Source of the DNA: an uncultured Bacteroidales bacterium
GTDB lineage: Bacteria; Bacteroidota; Bacteroidia; Bacteroidales; P3
NCBI GenBank assembly: GCA_947179195.1
Contig: CAMXAS010000045.1
Span: forward strand, 1-8,752
Direction of reading: 5' to 3'
DNA: 8,752 nucleotides
Below the pieces are notes generated by a model that saw only the letters and a list, made by a program, of their open reading frames with translations, was not told the origin of the DNA and did not search any database. This document shows positions 5,985 to 8,752 of this stretch, piece after piece. Numbering within the stretch: the stretch's first letter is position 1; the number at the start of each line of letters is the position of its first letter. A program made the position numbers and the translations under genes.

Positions 5985-7852
5985 GCCGGCACCTCCTCGC
6001 CCAAGGGCTTACGTTCGGCCTGCATGACCTGCCAGGTCACCTCCACGACCATCTGTTTGAGTTCGGCCATGAAATCGCGTACCGGATAGCCGCCCTCCGA
6101 AATCTGTTTCAGTTTCTTCTCCCACTGCCCCGTCAGCTCGGCCGACTTGAGCAATTCGTTGGGAATGATGTCAATGAGCGCCATGCCGAGCGGCGTGGGC
6201 ACGATGCGTTTCTTTTCCTTACGTATATACTGACGCTTGATGAGCGTTTCGATAATGGCCGCGCGCGTGGACGGACGGCCGATGCCGTTCTCTTTCATCA
6301 GGTCGCGCAGTTCCTCGTCTTCCACCTGCTTGCCCGCGGTCTCCATGGCGCGCAACAGGTCGCCCTCGCTCATATAGCGCGGCGGCTGGGTCTGTTTGGC
6401 AACCACCGAAGGCGTATGCGGGCCGCTCTCGCCCTCCTTGTATTCGGGCAGGACGTTCTCTTTCTCGGCGGCCTCGGGGGCTTCATTGTCCGCGGCTTCG
6501 GACGATTCGGCCTGCGCCCCCTGGGTGGCTTCGTTCTTGGCGGCCGGCGCCGGGAACAGCACGCGCCAGCCCTCGCTCAAAATCTGCTTGCCCGTGGCCT
6601 TGAACGCATAGCTCTCTCCCTCCGTCGCCACCTTCGCGTTCACGACCGTGGAGGCGAACTCGCAATCGGGATAGAACACGGCGATGAACCGCCGCACGAC
6701 CAAGTCCAAGACGTATTTCTCGTCTTTCGACAGGCCCGAGGCCGCCGCCCATTCGCCGGTGGGGATGATGGCGTGGTGGTCGGTAATCTTCTTGTCGTTG
6801 AACACCTTGGCGCGCTTGGGCAACTTGCCCTGCTGCAAAAGCGGCTGCACGAACGTGGCGTAAGGCACCAGATTCTGCAGGATGCCCGGCGCCTTACCGT
6901 GCAGTTCGTTGGGCAGGAAACTCGTATCCACACGCGGATAGGTCGTCAGCTTCTTTTCGTAGAGCGACTGGATGAGCTGCAACGTCCGTTCGGCCGAGAA
7001 GCCGAATTTCTTGTTGCACTCCACCTGTAACAGCGTCAGGTCGAACAGGCGCGGCGGCGCTTCCTTGCCTTTCTTGCGCGTTATCTTGGCGATTTCCAAC
7101 GGGTATTTCTCCAACTGCCCTTTCAGGGCTTCGGCCGCCTCCTCCGTGCCGATACGGCCTTTATCGCAGACGAACAGCCCGCCGCGGTACAACGTCCGCA
7201 ACTCCCAGTATTTCTTGGGCACGAAACTGTCGATGGCTTTCTGACGCTCCACCAGGATGGCCAGCGTGGGCGTCTGGACGCGCCCGATGGAAAGCACCTG
7301 GCCGGGCCGCCCGTATTTCAACGTATAGCCGCGCGTGGCGTTCATGCCCAGCAGCCAGTCGCCGATGGCGCGCGCCGAGCCCGCCGCATACAGGTTGTCG
7401 AAATCCGAAGCCGGATACAGATGCGCAAAGCCGTCTTTAATCGCCTCCTCCGTCAAGGCCGAAATCCACAGGCGTTTGACCGGCACCTTGCAGCCGGCCT
7501 TCTGCATGACCCAACGCTGGATGACCTCGCCCTCCTGGCCGGCATCCCCGCAGTTGACAATCCCTTCGCAACGGCCGATTAAATCGGAAAGTATCCCGAA
7601 CTGGCGACGGATGCCCTCGTTGTCGATGACCTTGAGTTTGAACGTGGGCGGCAACATCGGCAGGCACTCCATGCGCCACTGCTTCCAGTCGGGGCTGTAG
7701 TCGTGCGGCTCCTGCAGACAGCACAGATGCCCGAACGTCCACGACACCCAATAGCCGTTGCCCTCCATATAGCCCTGCTGCGCCGTCGTGGCGCCCAGCA
7801 CGCGGGCGATTTCCCGCCCCACACTCGGTTTTTCCGCTATACAAAGGATCAT
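5981..7852 (-). CDS. topB: DNA topoisomerase III (type IA)
   Basis: The protein has 623 residues from the ATG at 7852-7850. It is an ATP-independent type IA enzyme that cuts and passes single strands to resolve replication and recombination intermediates. The Toprim domain begins MILCIAEKPSVGREIA (Glu7) and continues with NCGDAGQEGEVI (100-111). SIGRVQTPTLAILVERQ lies at 188-204, the catalytic Tyr305 in TTYPRVDTSFLP (303-314), HHAIIPT at 359-365, and GIGRPSTRAAIIETL at 523-537. An acidic Ala/Glu-rich insertion occupies about 436-470. No C-terminal zinc-finger region follows. I reject the upstream ATG at 7906 because it lies inside the -7 box, and family N-termini begin at MILCIAEKPS. It leads an operon with ktrB and ktrA. 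Confidence 0.95.
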   Translation of the reverse strand: MILCIAEKPSVGREIARVLGATTAQQGYMEGNGYWVSWTFGHLCCLQEPHDYSPDWKQWRMECLPMLPPTFKLKVIDNEGIRRQFGILSDLIGRCEGIVNCGDAGQEGEVIQRWVMQKAGCKVPVKRLWISALTEEAIKDGFAHLYPASDFDNLYAAGSARAIGDWLLGMNATRGYTLKYGRPGQVLSIGRVQTPTLAILVERQKAIDSFVPKKYWELRTLYRGGLFVCDKGRIGTEEAAEALKGQLEKYPLEIAKITRKKGKEAPPRLFDLTLLQVECNKKFGFSAERTLQLIQSLYEKKLTTYPRVDTSFLPNELHGKAPGILQNLVPYATFVQPLLQQGKLPKRAKVFNDKKITDHHAIIPTGEWAAASGLSKDEKYVLDLVVRRFIAVFYPDCEFASTVVNAKVATEGESYAFKATGKQILSEGWRVLFPAPAAKNEATQGAQAESSEAADNEAPEAAEKENVLPEYKEGESGPHTPSVVAKQTQPPRYMSEGDLLRAMETAGKQVEDEELRDLMKENGIGRPSTRAAIIETLIKRQYIRKEKKRIVPTPLGMALIDIIPNELLKSAELTGQWEKKLKQISEGGYPVRDFMAELKQMVVEVTWQVMQAERKPLGEEVPA

Positions 7853-7903
7853 AATTATCTGTCGTTTATCGGGCTCGGGCCGTCCCGCCGCGATACCTGT
7901 ATG

Positions 7904-7935
7904 CAAATGTATGTTTTACGCCCGAATTTTGCAAA
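7904..7935 (-). promoter_or_regulatory. Promoter of the topB-ktrB-ktrA operon
   Basis: On the minus strand, TTTG (7935-7932), 20 nt, then TACATTTG (7911-7904), a full consensus match. Transcription would start near 7897-7900, giving a leader of about 45-48 nt before the ATG at 7852. The -33 box is separated by a single base from the -33 box of the divergent rbr promoter. Confidence 0.75.
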
Positions 7936-7936
7936 A

Positions 7937-7967
7937 TTTGCAAATTCCCCAAGCTTTTCTATTTTTG
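7937..7967 (+). promoter_or_regulatory. Promoter of the rubrerythrin gene
   Basis: TTTG (7937-7940), a 19-nt spacer, then TATTTTTG (7960-7967), a full match to the Bacteroidota consensus. Transcription would start near 7971-7975, giving a leader of about 60 nt. Confidence 0.75.
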
Positions 7968-7975
7968 CGATAACG

Positions 7976-7992
7976 GTACGGTTCATCCGTAC
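7976..7992. promoter_or_regulatory. Dyad at the predicted rbr transcription start
   Basis: GTACGG (7976-7981), TTCAT, CCGTAC (7987-7992) is a perfect 6-bp inverted repeat with a 5-nt centre. It extends by one G-T and one C-G pair to 7974-7994. Lying at about +1 to +20, it could be an operator for an oxidative-stress regulator or a 5'-end RNA hairpin that stabilises the message. The sequence alone does not decide between them. Confidence 0.5.
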
Positions 7993-8033
7993 TGAATTTA
8001 AGTATTTGTAAAACAATCAAAACACACAAAACT

Positions 8034-8588
8034 ATGGCTAAGAAATGGATTTGCTCGGTTTGCGGCTACGTACACGAAGGCCCGAACCCGCCCGCCAACT
8101 GCCCGCAGTGCAAGGTGCCGGCTGAAAAATTCAAAGAACTCGTGGAAGAAGACAACGCGTTGACGTTCGTGACCGAACACGTGGTCGGTATTGCGAAGGA
8201 CTGCGATGCCGAGATGAAGAAAGACCTCAACAACCACTTCATGGGTGAAGCCACCGAAGTAGGTATGTATTTGGCTATGAGCCGTCAGGCCGACCGTGAG
8301 GGCTATCCCGAAATCGCCGAAGCGTTCAAGCGCTATGCGTTCGAAGAAGCCGAACACTGCGCCAAGTTCGCCGAACTGTTGGGCGACATGGTTTGGGACA
8401 CGAAGACCAACCTCGAAAAGCGTATGTTCGCCGAAGCCGGCGCCAACGCCGACAAGATGCGCATCGCCAAGCGCGCCAAGGAACTGAACCTGGACGCCAT
8501 CCACGACACGGTGCACGAAATGGCCAAAGACGAAGCCCGTCACGGCCAAGGTTTCGCCGGTCTGTACAAACGCTTCTTCAAGAAGTAA
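8034..8588 (+). CDS. rbr: Rubrerythrin with N-terminal rubredoxin domain (reverse rubrerythrin)
   Basis: The protein has 184 residues. A rubredoxin-type iron site comes first: Cys7 and Cys10 in ICSVCGYVHEG, Cys23 and Cys26 in NCPQCKVPAEKF. The ferritin-like diiron domain follows from about residue 45, with Glu72 (FMGEATE), the E-x-x-H pair Glu105/His108 (EEAEHCAKF), probably Glu133, and a second E-x-x-H, Glu167/His170 (KDEARHGQGF). Classical rubrerythrin has the rubredoxin domain at the C-terminus, so this is the reversed arrangement known from anaerobes. There it reduces hydrogen peroxide (and in some cases oxygen) to water using electrons from NAD(P)H via a reductase. It is cytoplasmic and stands alone between its own promoter and a strong terminator. 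The start is fixed by the motif-rich N-terminus, with an A-rich leader and no Shine-Dalgarno. Confidence 0.95.
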   Translation: MAKKWICSVCGYVHEGPNPPANCPQCKVPAEKFKELVEEDNALTFVTEHVVGIAKDCDAEMKKDLNNHFMGEATEVGMYLAMSRQADREGYPEIAEAFKRYAFEEAEHCAKFAELLGDMVWDTKTNLEKRMFAEAGANADKMRIAKRAKELNLDAIHDTVHEMAKDEARHGQGFAGLYKRFFKK

Positions 8589-8613
8589 ACGCCTAAGCGC
8601 AAGTGAAATGTAG

Positions 8614-8644
8614 ACGGCCGCCCCGCAAGGGCGGCCGTTTTTTT
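8614..8644 (+). terminator. Strong Rho-independent terminator of rbr
   Basis: ACGGCCGCCC (8614-8623), loop CGCAA, GGGCGGCCGT (8629-8638) is a perfect 10-bp stem followed by a run of T to 8644. It begins 25 bp after the rubrerythrin stop codon. Confidence 0.93.
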
Positions 8645-8671
8645 AGCTCACCGAAACAAAAACACCTTTCC

Positions 8672-8752
8672 AAAAGTGAAATATTTGACAAAATTCACTT
8701 TTATAAAAGTGAAATATTGTCTGAAATTCGCTTTTTCAAAAGTGTTTTATTA
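8672..8752. repeat. AT-rich array of 33-bp repeats with inverted-repeat ends, cut by the window edge
   Basis: Units begin AAAAGTG at 8672, 8705 and 8738, a period of exactly 33 bp. The first two are complete 31-bp units (8672-8702 and 8705-8735) joined by 2-nt spacers; the third is truncated at the edge and diverges after AAAAGTG. Unit 1 has 9-bp complementary ends, AAAAGTGAA and TTCACTTTT; unit 2 ends TTCGCTTTT, one mismatch. The junction forms a perfect 20-bp palindrome at 8694-8713. The region is much richer in A+T than the flanking DNA. I see no coding potential and no variable spacers, so it is not a CRISPR. It could be a multi-site operator, an iteron-like element, or part of a dispersed repeat family. 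Confidence 0.75.

Noticed and set aside
7853..7906. Upstream in-frame ATG at 7906 for topB, adding 18 residues
   Set aside because: It lies within the -7 promoter box, upstream of the predicted transcription start, and family members begin at the MxxxIAEKPS motif.
7998..8549. Minus-strand open frame of 183 codons opposite rubrerythrin
   Set aside because: It is an exact antisense shadow of a gene with complete Cys and diiron motifs, and no promoter faces it.
8672..8752. CRISPR array
   Set aside because: The units are 31 bp joined by 2-bp spacers, so there are no unique spacers, and no cas genes are seen.

Overview
This window looks like chromosomal DNA from a GC-rich member of the Bacteroidota, probably Bacteroidales. 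A Rikenellaceae/Alistipes-like source would fit the base composition, but that is only a guess. The main evidence is promoter architecture: four intergenic regions carry close matches to the Bacteroidota primary-sigma promoter (TTTG or TTG, a 19-20 bp spacer, then TAnnTTTG). Start codons lack Shine-Dalgarno sequences and are preceded by AT-rich leaders. The protein set also fits: DUF3127, a BlaI/M56 pair with a Bacteroidota-style C-terminus, and an N-extended TrkH/KtrB.

Layout, left to right. (1) 1-675, minus strand: a promoter at 644-675, a small four-helix membrane protein (196-621), and 18 bp further on the first 59 codons of an exported protein that runs off the left edge and may be DUF2147. 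(2) 704-2727, minus strand: a BlaI-type repressor (2294-2659) and an M56 metalloprotease (704-2290), 3 bp apart. Their promoter is overlapped by a perfect 17-bp dyad and an extra half-site, which suggests autoregulation. The M56 periplasmic region contains a 99-bp in-frame tandem duplication. (3) 2843-3416, plus strand: a DUF3127 protein with an SSB-like acidic DDLPF tail, its own promoter, and a terminator facing the potassium genes. (4) 3450-7935, minus strand: an apparent operon of DNA topoisomerase III, KtrB/TrkH and KtrA/TrkA, with an ATGA overlap between the first two and 12 bp between the last two. (5) 7937-8645, plus strand: a rubrerythrin with the rubredoxin domain at the N-terminus, a promoter back-to-back with that of topB, a dyad at the predicted transcription start, and a strong terminator. 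(6) 8672-8752: an AT-rich array of 33-bp repeats with inverted-repeat ends, cut off by the window edge.

Most coding content is ordinary housekeeping, stress and ion-homeostasis material. The parts most worth a second look are the terminal 33-bp repeat array, the operator arrangement and repeat expansion of the BlaI/M56 module, the abutting -33 boxes of topB and rbr, and the topB-ktrB translational coupling. I see no clear new defence or mobile system inside the window. The right-edge repeats are the best pointer to something unexplained just outside it.
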